A stretch of DNA of 64,000 bases from assembly GCF_009184905.1 (NCBI RefSeq), contig NZ_WESC01000001.1, forward strand, positions 1 through 64,000, given 5' to 3'. This stretch comes from Parvibaculum sedimenti (lineage in GTDB: Bacteria > Pseudomonadota > Alphaproteobacteria > Parvibaculales > Parvibaculaceae). Below are positions 16,546 through 25,489 of the stretch, piece after piece (the stretch's first letter is position 1; each line of letters starts with the position of its first letter). A program made the position numbers and the translations under genes. The notes beneath the pieces are model-generated. The model was not told the origin of the DNA. It worked only from the letters and a program-made list of their open reading frames with translations, and searched no databases.

Positions 16546-17670
16546 ATGGCCGAGAGCAAGAGCGAGCGCTACAAGGAAAACCTCCAGGGCGAGATTGACG
16601 GCGCATCGCTTTATCGGTCGTTGGCGGATGTCGAGCCGGATGCGAAGCTTGCGGAGGTCTATCGGCGCCTCGCCGCGGTGGAAGAGAGCCACGCAGAATA
16701 CTGGAAGAAGCAGCTCGGCAAAGTTGGCGCGCGCGTACCCGGGCTGAAGCCGGGCTTTCGCACGCGGGCCCTCTCCTTCCTGGCGCGTCGCTTCGGCCCC
16801 GCTTTCGTGCTTCCGGTCATCAACACGCTCGAACAGGCCGATAGCGGGGTTTATGACAAGCAGCCCGAAGCCGTTGCGGGCGGCCTGCCGCAGGCCGAGC
16901 GTTCCCATGCGCGTATTCTCTCGGCCATCGCGAGCCCCAAATCCGGCCTCGAAGGTGGCACCATTGCCCGGCTCGAGGGACGCCACCGCGCCATGGGCGG
17001 CAATGCGCTCCGCGCTGCGGTGCTGGGCGCCAATGACGGCCTCGTCTCCAACATGTCGCTCGTCATGGGCGTCGCCGGAGCAGAGGTCTCGAACAGCACC
17101 ATCGTGCTGACGGGCCTTGCCGGCCTTGTCGCCGGCGCCTGTTCCATGGCCATGGGCGAGTGGCTCTCGGTCAATTCCTCGCGCGAACTCTACGAGAAGC
17201 AGATCGCGACCGAAGCGATGGAGCTGGAAGAGGTGCCCGAGGAGGAAAAGGAAGAGCTCGTCCTCATCTATCAGGCCAAGGGGCTGAGCGAGCCCGAGGC
17301 GAAGGCATTGGCCGACAAGCTTCTCTCCGACAAGAGCACAGCCCTCGATACGCTGGTGCGGGAGGAGCTTGGCATCGACCCGGATGAGCTCGGCGGATCG
17401 GCTTGGGGGGCGGCGGGAACGTCCTTCCTGCTCTTCTCCTTTGGGGCGATCTTTCCGGTGGCGCCCTATTTCTTCCTCTCCGGCTGGTCGGCGCTCATCG
17501 TCAGCCTCACCCTCAGTGGACTTGCCCTTGTGGGCATCGGTCTTGGCACCTCGCTCTTCACCGGGCGTAGCGCCGTCTTCTCCGCCATGCGGCAATTGCT
17601 GATCGGCTTTGCCGCCGCCGGCGTCACCTATGGTGTCGGGGCACTGGTCGGCGTCAGTCTCGCGGGCTGA
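16546..17670 (+). CDS. ferritin-like / VIT1-CCC1 fusion membrane protein (MbfA-like)
   Basis: 374 residues. Residues ~1-130 are a ferritin/rubrerythrin-like helical domain with GEIDGASLYRSLAD and the ExxH-type VEESHAEYW diiron motif. Residues ~145-374 are a VIT1/CCC1 iron/manganese transporter: ALRAAVLGANDGLVSNMSLVMGVAGA is the first transmembrane segment with its ion-path Asp, followed by ACSMAMGEWLSV and three C-terminal membrane segments. The closest described protein is rhizobial MbfA, an iron exporter with the same layout. I see no Irr box immediately upstream. RBS is weak (CGGAG). Confidence 0.85.
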   Translation: MAESKSERYKENLQGEIDGASLYRSLADVEPDAKLAEVYRRLAAVEESHAEYWKKQLGKVGARVPGLKPGFRTRALSFLARRFGPAFVLPVINTLEQADSGVYDKQPEAVAGGLPQAERSHARILSAIASPKSGLEGGTIARLEGRHRAMGGNALRAAVLGANDGLVSNMSLVMGVAGAEVSNSTIVLTGLAGLVAGACSMAMGEWLSVNSSRELYEKQIATEAMELEEVPEEEKEELVLIYQAKGLSEPEAKALADKLLSDKSTALDTLVREELGIDPDELGGSAWGAAGTSFLLFSFGAIFPVAPYFFLSGWSALIVSLTLSGLALVGIGLGTSLFTGRSAVFSAMRQLLIGFAAAGVTYGVGALVGVSLAG

Positions 17671-17749
17671 GTTCTCATTTCGTTCTTGCTTCGCCCTTGC
17701 CGCTTCGCTAGGGTCCTCTGTGGGCTGAGTGAGTGCGGGGGCGCGGGGC

Positions 17750-19300
17750 ATGGTTGCGCATATCGAGACGGTCGCCTTTCTGGGTGTGGAGGCGCGGCCC
17801 GTCGACGTGCAGGTTCAGATCGCGGGCGGCGCGCCCGCCTTTTCGGTCGTGGGGCTTGCGGACAAGGCGGTTGGCGAAAGCCGCGAGCGTGTTCGCGCGG
17901 CGCTCTCGGCCATCGGGCTCGGTCTGCCGCCCAAGCGCATCACCGTCAATCTCGCTCCCGCCGATCTGCCGAAGGAAGGCAGCCATTATGACCTGCCGAT
18001 TGCGATCGGCCTCCTTGTCGCCATGAATGTCATGCCCGCGCAGGAGCTTGAGCGCTTCGTCGTCATCGGTGAACTCTCGCTCGACGGCGCGATCAATGCC
18101 GTGGCGGGCGCGCTTCCGGCAGCGATTGCCGCGAATGGCAGGTCCAAGGGCCTGATCTGCCCCGAGGCTTGCGGGCCCGAGGCCGCGTGGGCAGGCATGG
18201 GCGCCGACAATCCGGGCGGCGTTCTCGCGCCTCGTTCCATCATCCAGCTCGTCAATCACTTCAAGGGAACGCAGGTTCTCGCCGAGCCCGCGCCGATGCG
18301 CGCGGTGGAAGGGCGGGCTCTTCCCGATCTTCGCGACATCAAGGGGCAGGAAAGCGCCAAGCGTGCCCTCGAAGTGGCTGCTGCGGGCGGCCATAATCTG
18401 CTGATGGTCGGTCCTCCGGGCTCCGGCAAGTCGATGCTCGCCTCTCGCCTTCCCGGCATTCTGCCTCCGCTCAATCCCCGCGAAATGCTCGAAGTCTCGA
18501 TGATTGCGTCGATCGCGGGCGAGCTGACGGCGACGGGCCTTGGCCGCGCCCGCGCCTTCCGCGCGCCCCATCATTCCGCCTCCATGGCGGCGCTGGTCGG
18601 CGGCGGCCTTCGAGCGAAACCGGGCGAAGTGTCGCTTGCTCATCGCGGTGTTCTTTTTCTCGACGAATTGCCGGAATTCCCGCGCCAGGTGCTCGACAGT
18701 CTTCGCCAGCCCATCGAAACCGGCGAGGCGGTGGTCGCGCGCGCCAATGCGCATGTCACCTATCCGGCGCGTTTTCAGCTCGTCGCCGCCATGAATCCCT
18801 GCCGCTGCGGACATGCCGGAGACGCCTCCCGCGCCTGCCCGCGTGTGCCGCGCTGCGTCTCCGATTACCAGTCGAAGCTTTCAGGGCCGCTCCTCGACCG
18901 CATCGACATCCATGTCGAGGTGCCGCCCGTTTCGCCTGCCGATCTTTCCCTGCCACCCGCCGCAGAGGGCTCGGCGGAAGTGGGTGCCCGCGTCGCGGCG
19001 GCGCGCGCGGTGCAGGAGGCGCGTTACGCGGAGCATGCGGCCCATGGCGGCCCAAGCCTCAATTCGCAGGTCGAGGGCGAATTGCTCGACAAGGTGGCCG
19101 CGCCCGACGAGGCGGGCGTAAGGCTCCTCACCGAGGCGGCGGAGCGCATGCGCCTTACCGCGCGGGGCTATCATCGTGTGCTCCGTGTTGCCCGTACGCT
19201 TGCCGATCTCGACGGCTCGGATTGCGTTCGCCGCATCCATGTCGCCGAGGCGCTGGCCTATCGCGAGCCCGTTGCCGGACGTCTTGGGGCGCATGCCTGA
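17750..19300 (+). CDS. comM: YifB/ComM family Mg chelatase-like AAA+ ATPase
   Basis: 516 residues. ComM is a helicase that drives branch migration during natural transformation in Vibrio and Haemophilus. The N-terminal Lon-protease-like S5 fold (FSVVGLADKAVGESRERV, GSHYDLPIAIGLL) leads into the AAA+ module with Walker A GPPGSGKS, the PHHSAS motif, Walker B LFLDELPEF, and the zinc-type NPCRCGHAGD...CPRVPRC segment. ATG at 17750 opens MVAHIETVAFLG, the family start. The final codons GAHA-stop are the first unit of a 19-bp tandem repeat. Confidence 0.94.
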   Translation: MVAHIETVAFLGVEARPVDVQVQIAGGAPAFSVVGLADKAVGESRERVRAALSAIGLGLPPKRITVNLAPADLPKEGSHYDLPIAIGLLVAMNVMPAQELERFVVIGELSLDGAINAVAGALPAAIAANGRSKGLICPEACGPEAAWAGMGADNPGGVLAPRSIIQLVNHFKGTQVLAEPAPMRAVEGRALPDLRDIKGQESAKRALEVAAAGGHNLLMVGPPGSGKSMLASRLPGILPPLNPREMLEVSMIASIAGELTATGLGRARAFRAPHHSASMAALVGGGLRAKPGEVSLAHRGVLFLDELPEFPRQVLDSLRQPIETGEAVVARANAHVTYPARFQLVAAMNPCRCGHAGDASRACPRVPRCVSDYQSKLSGPLLDRIDIHVEVPPVSPADLSLPPAAEGSAEVGARVAAARAVQEARYAEHAAHGGPSLNSQVEGELLDKVAAPDEAGVRLLTEAAERMRLTARGYHRVLRVARTLADLDGSDCVRRIHVAEALAYREPVAGRLGAHA

Positions 19301-19376
19301 CCCGGGGGCGCATGCCTGACCCGGGGGCGCATGCCTGACCCGGGGGCGCATGCCTGACCCGGGGGCGCATGCCTGA
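19289..19376. repeat. 19-bp tandem repeat, 4.6 copies, spanning the comM stop
   Basis: The unit GCGCATGCCTGACCCGGGG occurs at 19289, 19308, 19327 and 19346, then a 12-base partial copy at 19365-19376. The copies are perfect. Copy 1 encodes the last comM codons and its TGA, so copy number can vary without changing the protein. The unit contains the palindromes GCATGC and CCCGGG. It has no spacers, so it is not a CRISPR. Confidence 0.97.
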
Positions 19377-19544
19377 AATGGCGCCTGTACCATGATTGTC
19401 CGGGTACAGGCACGGATTGTTCAGCTGCAATTTGTGTGGGTGGCAATAATTGTCCGCTCACGGTCTTGATTGCGAATAAAAATCAAATGAGGATGGCGCC
19501 CGAAACGGCCGAGGCAATTATCCGGCCTTGAAGGGGAACATCTC

Positions 19545-20528
19545 ATGTCGCTGAAACGCATTGCCCTCCGGGCTGGTGCCGCCATTGTTGCGCTTGTCGT
19601 GCTGGTCGTAGCCGCCGTCTTTCTGATCTTTCCGCGTGTCTCGTCCGCGCCCGAGCTCAAGGTCGAGACGACGCCCGAGCTCGTCGCCCGTGGCAGCTAT
19701 CTCTTCAACAGCCAGTTCGCCTGTGGCGCCTGCCACACGCCGGAAATGGAGCCGCACCGCTTCTCCCGCGTCGCCGACGAGGCGCGCATCGGCGCGGGCC
19801 GGCACATGGGTGGCGTGCCCGATTTCCCGACCGATGTCTACGCGCCGAACCTGACGCCGACGGCGCTTGGCGACTGGACGGATGGCGAGCTTTATCGCGC
19901 CATTGTTTCGGGCGTGGATCGCGACGGCAAGCCACTCTTCCCGGTTATGCCCTATCCCTTCTACAAGAGCCTCGATCCTCAGGATGTGAAGGCGGTCATA
20001 GCCTATATCCGCTCGCTGCCGCCGCAGCCGATCACGATGCCGCGCACAAAGCTGCCCATGCCGCTTCCGATCTTCATGCGCCTGGTGCCCGCCGATGCGA
20101 CGCCGCAAACGCGCCCGGACGGCAAGGACGAGGTCGCGCTTGGCAAATATCTGGCCTTCACCTCTTCCTGCTTCGAATGCCACACCAAGCGCAATGAGCG
20201 TGGCGAGCCGACAGGTACGCCCTTCGCCGGCGGAAACCCCTTCGGGCTGCCCGGCGGTGCCATGGCCATTTCGGCCAACATCACGCCGGACAACGAGACG
20301 GGTATCGGCGGCTGGTCGCGCGAGGAATTCATCGCTCGCTTCCGTTCCCGCAACGCGGAGGCGGACGCCAGGATCACGCCCTCTGGCCATGACTTCGATA
20401 CCGAAATGCCCTGGAGCTATTTTGCCGGCATGACTGACGCCGATCTCGGCGCGATCTATGCCTATCTCCGAACAGTGCCGCCCATCGACTCGAAGGTCAC
20501 CCTCTTCACGCCGGCCAGCGAGAAATAA
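19545..20528 (+). CDS. diheme c-type cytochrome, membrane-anchored
   Basis: 327 residues. An N-terminal hydrophobic segment (about 11-30) anchors or exports it; two heme-binding sites are CGACH (60-64) and CFECH (209-213), with late Met residues as possible axial ligands. This layout matches the cytochrome subunits that accept electrons from periplasmic alcohol, aldehyde or sugar dehydrogenases. No dehydrogenase is next to it, so the donor is unknown. ATG at 19545 has AAGGGG upstream. Confidence 0.88.
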   Translation: MSLKRIALRAGAAIVALVVLVVAAVFLIFPRVSSAPELKVETTPELVARGSYLFNSQFACGACHTPEMEPHRFSRVADEARIGAGRHMGGVPDFPTDVYAPNLTPTALGDWTDGELYRAIVSGVDRDGKPLFPVMPYPFYKSLDPQDVKAVIAYIRSLPPQPITMPRTKLPMPLPIFMRLVPADATPQTRPDGKDEVALGKYLAFTSSCFECHTKRNERGEPTGTPFAGGNPFGLPGGAMAISANITPDNETGIGGWSREEFIARFRSRNAEADARITPSGHDFDTEMPWSYFAGMTDADLGAIYAYLRTVPPIDSKVTLFTPASEK

Positions 20529-20630
20529 ACCGAACCGGAGACACCGCCTCCCTCGGCAGGGAGGCGGTAACCGAATGGAAAGCATGTTCGTCGCAGTTTA
20601 GGGGCCGGTTTGCCCTTCACTGCGAGAACC

Positions 20631-22832
20631 ATGTTCGCCGTCTTCGATCATCAAGCGTTTGCGGTCCTTTTGGGGTTCGCCGCGGTCCTCCTGCTCGGTC
20701 TCGAGGCCTGGCGGCGCGCGGCGGCGCGCGCCCGCGTCCTGGCGCGGGAAACCGATCGCGTTCATACGGTCGTCGAGACGCTCCGCGACGAGAACTGGCA
20801 CCTTGCCGAACGCGAGGAGCGCTTTCGCGATCTCGTCCGCACGCAGGGCGATGTCGTGCTGCGCCGCGATCTTCTTGGCCGCATCACCTATGCGAACGAA
20901 GTTTTCTGCCAGACCTTCGGCAAGACACCAGCCGATGTGCTGGGCGCCGCCTTCGCGCCCGAATTGCCCGAAGGCGAGAGGCCGCGCCTTGCCTCCTTCG
21001 CCGGGCTGCACTTGCCGCCCTATCGCATCCAGTTCGACCAGCGTGTCGTCACCGTGCATGGCCCCCGCTGGTTCGTGTGGGAGGAATTCGCGCTCCGCGA
21101 CGACGAGGGCAAGCTCCGCGAGATCCAGACGGTGGGCCGTGACATCACCGAGCGCAAGGCGGTGGAGGAACGACTGGCCGAAGCGCTGGACGAGGCGCAG
21201 GCCGCGAACCGGGCCAAGAGCCAGTTTCTCGCCGCCATGAGCCACGAGATCCGTACACCCATGAACGGCGTGCTCGGCATGACGAACCTGCTTCTCGATA
21301 CCAAGCTCACGCCCGCCCAGCGTTCCTATGCCGAGGCGGTGAAGCGTTCTGGCGAGGCGCTGCTCTCGATCATCAACGATATTCTCGACTATTCGAAGAT
21401 CGAGGCTGGGAAGGTTCATCTCGAAGAAGCGCCGTTCGACCTTCGGGCGACGCTGGAAGGCGTCTGCGAACTTCTGAGTCCGCGCGCCTTTGAAAAGGGG
21501 CTCGAAATCATCTCCGAGGCCGAGCCGCAGATTCCGACGCGCCTGATGGGCGACGAGACGCGCATCCGGCAGGTCCTGATCAATCTTGTCGGCAATGCGA
21601 TCAAGTTCACGGAAAGGGGCGGCGTCCTTCTCCGCGCTCGCCTCGAATCCGGTCCCGGCGCGGAAGAGAAGGCACAGATCGTCATCGAGGTCGAAGATAC
21701 CGGCATCGGCATGGATGAAAGTGTCCTCGAACTCATCTTCGAGGAATTCCAGCAGGGCGATCAGGGCCATGCACGGCGCTATGAAGGCACGGGGCTTGGC
21801 CTCGCCATCAGCCGTCATCTCGTGACCGCCATGGACGGTACGATCGAGGTCGAGAGCCGTCCGGGTGCGGGTTCGCTCTTCCGTGTGAGCATCGCCCTCC
21901 GTGTTGTCGAGTCTGCCGCGCAGAGCCGCGATCCGCTCTCCGGCGTCAGTATCGTCATTTTCGATGACCACCCCATTCTCGGGTCTTCGCTCGCCCGCAT
22001 GGCGCGCGCTGCAGGCGCCGATGTTCGCCTCGTGCGAAATGCTGGCGAACTTCTCGACGCATTGAAGGCCCAGCCCGCCGATATTCTGATTTGCCCTATC
22101 GATACGGCCGAAGGCCCCGGCGCGGAACTCGTGGCGCGCGCGCGGGGGTTGGCCCCCGATCTCGGTGCCATCGTGATGCTGCGACCGCAGGATCGCGATC
22201 GCCTGCCCGGCCTGATCGCGCAGGATGACGCGCTTTCCGTTTTTCCGAGCATGTTCGACGCCTACCTGGTGCGCCCCGTCCGCGCCTCCTCGCTGCTGAC
22301 AAGGCTTGAAGTGCTGGCGAAATCCGAAAGGTATGTGGGAAGCGCCGATGCAGAACCCGATATCGACGAGCGTGTTGCCGAAATCGTCGCGCCGTTCCGC
22401 CGCCCGCTGAACATCCTTGTCGTCGAGGATAACGACATCAACGCGCTGCTTGCCCGCACACTTCTTGAACGCGACGGCCATAGCGTCATCCTCGCGCGCA
22501 ACGGCGAGGAGGCGCTGGCCAGCCTCGAAAGGCGCGACGCGTTTGATCTGGTGCTGATGGATCTCCACATGCCGGGCATGGATGGTTTTGAGGCGACGCG
22601 CCGCATTCGGGCGCTGGCCGATGAACGCTCCAACCTGCCGATCATCGCGCTGACGGCCAACGCCATGGCCGAGGACCGCCAGACCTGCCTTGCTGCCGGC
22701 ATGGACGATTACCTCTCCAAGCCCATCATGCCCGACGCGCTGGCCCGCTCGCTCGCCTTCTGGTCGTCGCGCCGCAGTGCGCTGGGCTATGTCCCGCAAG
22801 ACACGACTGGCGAAAGAACAAATCTCGCCTAA
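20631..22832 (+). CDS. hybrid sensor histidine kinase with pseudo-receiver and receiver domains
   Basis: 733 residues. Order: N-terminal hydrophobic helix (about 8-22), short coil, PAS (about 58-175, ending in TVGRDITERKAVEERL), HisKA with phospho-acceptor His205 in SHEIRTPMNG, HATPase with NLVGNAIKFT, DTGIGM and GTGLGLAIS, then two receiver-like domains. The first (about 440-560) has DD at its start but no phospho-acceptor Asp (ILICPID) and Arg replaces the conserved Lys. The second is intact, with DLVLMDLHMP, Asp644, and SKPI. ATG at 20631 is chosen; TTG at 20610 is in frame. No cognate regulator gene is adjacent. Confidence 0.9.
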   Translation: MFAVFDHQAFAVLLGFAAVLLLGLEAWRRAAARARVLARETDRVHTVVETLRDENWHLAEREERFRDLVRTQGDVVLRRDLLGRITYANEVFCQTFGKTPADVLGAAFAPELPEGERPRLASFAGLHLPPYRIQFDQRVVTVHGPRWFVWEEFALRDDEGKLREIQTVGRDITERKAVEERLAEALDEAQAANRAKSQFLAAMSHEIRTPMNGVLGMTNLLLDTKLTPAQRSYAEAVKRSGEALLSIINDILDYSKIEAGKVHLEEAPFDLRATLEGVCELLSPRAFEKGLEIISEAEPQIPTRLMGDETRIRQVLINLVGNAIKFTERGGVLLRARLESGPGAEEKAQIVIEVEDTGIGMDESVLELIFEEFQQGDQGHARRYEGTGLGLAISRHLVTAMDGTIEVESRPGAGSLFRVSIALRVVESAAQSRDPLSGVSIVIFDDHPILGSSLARMARAAGADVRLVRNAGELLDALKAQPADILICPIDTAEGPGAELVARARGLAPDLGAIVMLRPQDRDRLPGLIAQDDALSVFPSMFDAYLVRPVRASSLLTRLEVLAKSERYVGSADAEPDIDERVAEIVAPFRRPLNILVVEDNDINALLARTLLERDGHSVILARNGEEALASLERRDAFDLVLMDLHMPGMDGFEATRRIRALADERSNLPIIALTANAMAEDRQTCLAAGMDDYLSKPIMPDALARSLAFWSSRRSALGYVPQDTTGERTNLA

Positions 22833-22881
22833 ACTCCGGGCCCATCCTGGAGTCGGTTTCAAGGGCAAGGTCGTGGCGGAG

Positions 22882-24318
22882 ATGACGGAAAAGCGAAGCT
22901 TCGCGGCGCGGTTCGCCAGCGCGATTTCGATTTATGGCGAGCGGCGTGTCCTCATCATGCTGCTACTCGGTTTTTCTTCCGGCCTTCCCTTCATGCTGGT
23001 CTTCGGCACCATGTCGGCGTGGTTGCGCGAGGCGGGCGTCAGCCGCACCGAAATCGGCCTGATGAGCTATGTGGGCCTTGCCTATACGATCAAGTTTCTG
23101 TGGGCACCGCTGATCGACCAGATCCGCCTTCCCTGGCTCGCATCGCGCCTTGGCAAACGCCGCGCCTGGATGATCGTGGCGCAAGCGCTTGTCGCGCTCG
23201 CTCTGGTCGGCATCTCGTTCTGCGATCCCCATGTGGCGCTGACGCCCATCGCGCTTTTTGCGGTCATGCTCGCCTTCGCTTCCGCGACGCAGGACATTTC
23301 GGTCGACGCATGGCGCATCGAGGCGGCGTCGGACGAAAAACAGGGTGCGATGGCTGCCGCCTATCAGCTCGGCTATCGCCTCGCCATCATCGCGTCGGGT
23401 GCAGGCGCGCTCTATCTCGCGCAATTCGTTTCATGGCATGCCGCCTATCTCGCCATGGCGGCGTTGATGTGCATCGGCATCGGCGCGGCGCTCGCAGCAC
23501 CCCGTCTGGCCGACGCGCAGCTTGCCGTCCTTGGCGAAGCGGCGGTGAAGGCCTTTGCGGGCCGTTTCGCGCTCCACGGGCCGCTGAAGGACGCCGTCAC
23601 ATGGATCTATCGTGCGGCCGTTGCACCCTTCGTCGACTTCTTCGGCCATCGCGGCTGGCAGGCGCTTGTCATTCTGGCGTTGATCGGACTCTATCGCCTG
23701 CCGGACTTCGTCATGGGCGTCATGGCGAACCCGCTTTATATCGATCTCGGCTTTTCGCTCGCCACCATCGCGACCGTGGTGAAGGTTTTCGGCGTCTGGA
23801 TGACGATTGCGGGCGCCATTGTCGGCGGCGTCTCCATTGCGCGGCTCGGCATACTGCGCTCGCTGCTGATCGGGGCCAGCGCTGTCTCGCTCACCAATTT
23901 CCTCTTTGCCTGGCTTGCGACTCGAGGCGGCGACGTCTCGGCGCTCACCATCGCCATCGGCGCGGAGAATTTCTCGGGCGGCTTCGCGGCCACCAGCCTC
24001 ATCGCCTATATGTCGAGCCTGACCAATCACGAATTCACGGCGACGCAGTACGCCTTGTTCAGCTCGGCCTATGCATTGCCGGGCAAGCTCCTCGGCGGCA
24101 TGTCCGGCATCATGGTCGACTGGTACGGCGCGCAAGGCACCCTGCGGGACGTCCTGATCGGCTATGCTCCGACATTGACGGCCAAGACGGCGGGCTATGT
24201 ACCCTTCTTTGTCACCACGGGGCTCCTCGGCCTCCCGGCCATTCTGCTGATCTTCTACCTGCTTCGGCGCGAAACCGGGACGCCGGGGCAAGTCGAATCG
24301 ACGGCAGCGGCATCGTGA
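22882..24318 (+). CDS. AmpG-like major facilitator permease
   Basis: 478 residues, about 12 transmembrane segments. N-terminal signatures of the AmpG/PAT family are visible: LLLGFSSGLPFMLVFGTMSAWLREAGVSRTEIGL, then YTIKFLWAPLIDQ and FASATQDISVDAWRIE. AmpG imports anhydromuropeptides from cell-wall turnover. ATG at 22882 is used; GTG at 22873 is in frame with a better-spaced GGGCAAGG. It begins about 50 bases after the hybrid kinase gene. Confidence 0.85.
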   Translation: MTEKRSFAARFASAISIYGERRVLIMLLLGFSSGLPFMLVFGTMSAWLREAGVSRTEIGLMSYVGLAYTIKFLWAPLIDQIRLPWLASRLGKRRAWMIVAQALVALALVGISFCDPHVALTPIALFAVMLAFASATQDISVDAWRIEAASDEKQGAMAAAYQLGYRLAIIASGAGALYLAQFVSWHAAYLAMAALMCIGIGAALAAPRLADAQLAVLGEAAVKAFAGRFALHGPLKDAVTWIYRAAVAPFVDFFGHRGWQALVILALIGLYRLPDFVMGVMANPLYIDLGFSLATIATVVKVFGVWMTIAGAIVGGVSIARLGILRSLLIGASAVSLTNFLFAWLATRGGDVSALTIAIGAENFSGGFAATSLIAYMSSLTNHEFTATQYALFSSAYALPGKLLGGMSGIMVDWYGAQGTLRDVLIGYAPTLTAKTAGYVPFFVTTGLLGLPAILLIFYLLRRETGTPGQVESTAAAS

Positions 24319-24365
24319 CTGCTTTTTAACGTTTCAAATAAACAATGCCTTTCAAGGGCTTATGA

Positions 24366-24383
24366 CTGTCATACTCGTGACGC
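24366..24383 (+). promoter_or_regulatory. possible partial Pho box upstream of olsB
   Basis: CTGTCAT at 24366-24372 is a perfect Pho-box half, followed after 4 bases by GTGACGC, a poor second half (3 of 7). Ornithine-lipid genes are PhoB-regulated in Sinorhizobium. The match may be chance. Confidence 0.2.
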
Positions 24384-24458
24384 AATATGACGTCACAAAG
24401 TGACAAACCCCTCGCCCTTTTCTTGGCTTCCGGGCGTGATAATGAAAGGATGGCTAAA

Positions 24459-25460
24459 ATGGCCAGCCACACGTTGATGGCCAAGGTTGAGGCAGATCGG
24501 CTCAGGGCCGGGCTGCCGGGTGTTGCCACGCGCGGAAGCGCCGGGGCACGAGCGATAACGGGGTTCGAACATATGACGTTGCCGCATTCGGATGCGACCG
24601 TCACCCAATTGCCCGAGGCTCAGGCCCGCGCAAAAGCGGCGGCGAGCCCCTTGAGCTTTGCGCGCAAGGGTACGTTTGAGGTGCGTCTTGCGCGCACACC
24701 GCGCGAGATCGACGCGGCGCAGTCGCTGCGCTACCGCGTCTTCTATGAGGAAATGTCGGCCCAGGCCGATGCGCAGACGCGCGCGAGCAAGCGCGACGTC
24801 GACCGCTTCGACGAATTCTGCGACCACCTTCTCGTTTTCGATCATGCGCTGGCCAAGGGCGCGGAAGGCGACGATCTGCCGCTCGATGCGGTGGTCGGCT
24901 GCTACCGTTTGCTGCGTCAGGATGTGGCGGAGCGCCATGGCGGTTTCTACACGGCCAGCGAATACGACATCGCGCCGCTGCTCGCCCGGGTGAACAAGGA
25001 TCTTCGCTTCCTTGAGCTCGGCCGCTCCTGCGTGCTGGCGCCCTATCGCAACAAGCCCACCGTGGAGCTTCTCTGGCACGGCATCGCGCAATATGTGGCG
25101 CTGCATAATCTCGATGTGATGTTCGGCTGCGCGAGTTTCGAGGGCACGGACCCGGCGAAGCTCAAACTGCCGCTCTCATATCTCTATCACTACCATCTGA
25201 CGCCGTCGGAGTGGCATGTGCGCGCGCTGCCCGATCGCTATGTCGAGATGAATCTCATGGCGAAGGAAGATATCGACCAGCGCGAGGCGTGGCGCATGCT
25301 GCCGCCCATGATCAAGGGTTATCTCCGCGCAGGCTGCTATATCGGCGACGGCGCGGTGGTGGATCAGCAATTCGGCACCACCGATGTGCTGATCCTTTTC
25401 CCCGTGACGCAGATTGCCGAGCGCTATCTCACCAAGTTCGGTTCGAGCAAGCCGGCCTGA
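24459..25460 (+). CDS. olsB: L-ornithine N-alpha-acyltransferase (ornithine lipid synthesis)
   Basis: 333 residues. OlsB transfers a 3-hydroxyacyl group from acyl-ACP to ornithine, the first step of ornithine lipid synthesis; OlsA then adds the second acyl chain. Family motifs: LRYRVFYEEMSAQAD, DRFDEFCDHLLV, VGCYRLLRQDVAERHGGFY, LELGRSCVLAPYRNK, FGCASFEGTDP, LPPMIKGYLRAGCYIGDGAVVD and QFGTTDVLI. ATG at 24459 is preferred over 24387 and 24450 because GAAAGGA lies 8 bases upstream. No olsA-type gene is adjacent; the plsC at 43907 is a candidate partner at a distance. Confidence 0.92.
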   Translation: MASHTLMAKVEADRLRAGLPGVATRGSAGARAITGFEHMTLPHSDATVTQLPEAQARAKAAASPLSFARKGTFEVRLARTPREIDAAQSLRYRVFYEEMSAQADAQTRASKRDVDRFDEFCDHLLVFDHALAKGAEGDDLPLDAVVGCYRLLRQDVAERHGGFYTASEYDIAPLLARVNKDLRFLELGRSCVLAPYRNKPTVELLWHGIAQYVALHNLDVMFGCASFEGTDPAKLKLPLSYLYHYHLTPSEWHVRALPDRYVEMNLMAKEDIDQREAWRMLPPMIKGYLRAGCYIGDGAVVDQQFGTTDVLILFPVTQIAERYLTKFGSSKPA

Positions 25461-25489
25461 TCCCGCCTCGACCGCCAATTCACGCCAAG

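Noticed and set aside
19289-19376. CRISPR array
   Set aside because: The 19-bp units are directly adjacent with no spacers, and there are no cas genes.
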